A stretch of DNA of 24,172 nucleotides from positions 1 through 24,172 of the forward strand of contig CAQFOZ010000034.1 of the NCBI GenBank assembly GCA_948788915.1. Reading direction: 5' to 3'. The translations under genes were made by a program, and so were the position numbers. Shown here piece after piece: positions 23,005 through 24,172 of the stretch (position 1 is the first letter of the stretch; the number at the start of each line of letters is the position of its first letter). Below the pieces are notes generated by a model that did no database searches, had not been told where the DNA came from, and saw only the letters and a list, made by a program, of their open reading frames with translations. The DNA comes from an uncultured Muribaculaceae bacterium (GTDB taxonomy: Bacteria; Bacteroidota; Bacteroidia; Bacteroidales; Muribaculaceae).

Positions 23005-23850
23005 ATGGAATCTCAGAAACCTGCAGCAACTCCTGTTTCTGCAAAAATCAAAAAAGAGGAAAAGATCAGTAACGTGCGTGGTATCCGCAACGCATTTGTT
23101 GTGATCATTGCTTGCGCTATTGCCGCAGTATGTATCTTCCTTTTCGGAATGGGTTATTCCGGCAACTTTGAAGGCAACGATACAGCCGGTCATCCTCTTA
23201 ACCTTGCCGGTACAGTTTACAAAGGTGGTTTCATCGTACCAATCCTGATGACACTGCTTCTTACAGTAATCGTATTGTCAATCGAACGTTGGATCGCAAT
23301 CAGCTCAGCATCCGGCAAAGGCAACACTACAAAATTTGTAGCTGACATCAAAGCTGACCTTGCAGCAAACAAAATTGATGCAGCTATGCAGCGTTGCAAA
23401 ACTCAGAAGGGTTCTGTAGCATCAGTTGTATACAATACTTTGGTTCGTTACAAAGAAATGGATGCCAACGACACTCTGAGCAAAGAGCAGAAACTTACAA
23501 CACTCCGTAACGAGGTTGAAGAGGCAACAGCACTTGAGATGCCAGGTCTTTCTCAGAACCTTCCTATCATTGCTACTCTCACAACTCTTGGTACTCTTGT
23601 CGGACTTCTCGGTACTGTAATGGGTATGATCAAATCATTCCAGGCTCTTGCATCTTCAGGTTCTCCTGACTCTACTGAGCTGTCAACCGGTATCTCCGAG
23701 GCTCTTGTGAACACAGCGTTCGGTATCGCAACCGGTGCATTTGCTGTAATTTCTTACAACTTCTTCACAAATAAGATTGATAACCTTACCTACGCTATCG
23801 ACGAAATCGGTTTCTCTATCGTAGCAACATTCGCAGCTACTCACAAGTAA
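23005..23850 (+). CDS. MotA/TolQ/ExbB family proton channel protein
   Basis: A 281-residue inner-membrane protein with an extended cytoplasmic N-terminus. Predicted helices lie at about 30-48, 76-94, 186-206 and 232-252. The conserved core of the family is visible in LPIIATLTTLGTLVGLLGTVMGMIKSF and ISEALVNTAFGIATGAFAVI, the latter lining the proton pore. With ExbD it uses proton flow to energise TonB for outer-membrane uptake or related processes. An ExbD gene follows after 57 bp, confirming the pairing. Bacteroidetes often have several such sets, so the specific client is not known. Strongly used codons suggest high expression. Confidence 0.94.
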   Translation: MESQKPAATPVSAKIKKEEKISNVRGIRNAFVVIIACAIAAVCIFLFGMGYSGNFEGNDTAGHPLNLAGTVYKGGFIVPILMTLLLTVIVLSIERWIAISSASGKGNTTKFVADIKADLAANKIDAAMQRCKTQKGSVASVVYNTLVRYKEMDANDTLSKEQKLTTLRNEVEEATALEMPGLSQNLPIIATLTTLGTLVGLLGTVMGMIKSFQALASSGSPDSTELSTGISEALVNTAFGIATGAFAVISYNFFTNKIDNLTYAIDEIGFSIVATFAATHK

Positions 23851-23907
23851 TCTGCACCGCAACGAAAAATAAAACCAAACTAAAACCGAAAAAAGTTAAT
23901 AGCTAAT

Positions 23908-24172
23908 ATGGGAAGAGTAAAAATTGCAAGAAAAAGCACATTCATCGACATGACTGCGATGAGTGATGTGACCGTGCTTTTGCTTACCTTCTTCATGTTG
24001 ACATCCACCTTCCTTTCCAAGGAACCTGCAACAGTTATCACCCCGCCTTCCGTATCTACGGAAAAGGTTCAGGAGACTAACTTCGTTCAGGTACTTCTGA
24101 GTCCGGAAGGAAAAGTTTGGCTGACCATGAACAATGACACCTCCGCTAACTGGAGTAATGAAAAAATGAAAA
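23908..24172 (+). CDS. ExbD/TolR family biopolymer transport protein, 3' partial
   Basis: The first 88 codons are visible and the gene runs off the window. A short basic start (MGRVKIARKS) leads into one transmembrane helix (AMSDVTVLLLTFFMLTST) with the conserved membrane aspartate (D20) that carries protons in ExbD and TolR. A periplasmic region beginning STFLSKEPATVITPP follows. It is the partner of the ExbB-like protein just upstream. Confidence 0.92.
   Translation, partial: MGRVKIARKSTFIDMTAMSDVTVLLLTFFMLTSTFLSKEPATVITPPSVSTEKVQETNFVQVLLSPEGKVWLTMNNDTSANWSNEKMK

Noticed and set aside
1..24172. CRISPR array, prophage, integron or restriction/defence locus
   Set aside because: No regularly spaced direct repeats, integrase, phage or defence-type genes were found; the window is mostly housekeeping and envelope genes.

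Overview
The window looks like chromosomal DNA from a gut-type Bacteroidota, order Bacteroidales; a Muribaculaceae-like host is possible, but I cannot fix the family from sequence alone. The evidence is consistent. Promoters have the Bacteroidetes form TTTG-N19-22-TAnnTTTG in front of tRNA-Glu, tRNA-Met, tnaA, rpsP and an exonuclease-phosphatase family gene. Shine-Dalgarno sequences are weak or absent. S16 carries the long charged C-terminal tail seen in this phylum, and tryptophanase is of the Bacteroides type. Most genes are housekeeping or cell-envelope genes; the only clear mobile DNA is a transposase fragment at the left edge and possibly one small MITE-like repeat.

Layout: 1-586 is the right end of an IS1182-like insertion sequence, which stops next to the 3' end of tRNA-Glu(CUC) on the minus strand. 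871-3637 (minus) is a tightly packed pair: a putative lipoprotein with a BamE-like C-terminus, then a MurB reductase fused to a PhnP-like metallo-beta-lactamase-fold domain. tRNA-Met(CAU) with its promoter and terminator follows on the plus strand, then a Crp/Fnr-type regulator, an inverted-repeat element, a nucleoside-permease-like MFS transporter, rsmE and kdsA (overlapping by 32 bp), and a secreted TPR protein. Next come ndk and an M23 peptidase with a LysM domain. Two minus-strand genes follow: a YbdG-like mechanosensitive channel and tnaA. Then, on the plus strand, a small HU protein is followed 4 bp later by an HU-transmembrane-LysM protein. rpsP (minus) and a secreted exonuclease/endonuclease/phosphatase protein diverge, followed by prfA and a 61-residue membrane peptide behind an elaborate hairpin leader. 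A coupled minus-strand pair encodes an AmgK-like sugar kinase fused to a RapZ C-terminal domain and a MurU-like nucleotidyltransferase. The window ends with pgk, a 27-bp perfect hairpin, exbB and the start of exbD.

How the genes may work together: many products serve the envelope. MurB makes UDP-MurNAc. The kinase-RapZ/MurU pair resembles the AmgK-MurU peptidoglycan salvage route that also ends at UDP-MurNAc. KdsA supplies Kdo for lipid A, the M23/LysM protein cuts or remodels peptidoglycan, and the ExbB/ExbD channel energises outer-membrane processes. The two most promising undescribed systems are the kinase-RapZ fusion coupled to MurU (salvage enzyme with a built-in amino-sugar sensor) and the HU/HU-TM-LysM operon, whose predicted topology would link the nucleoid to the cell wall. 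Both are inferences from domain architecture and gene order.
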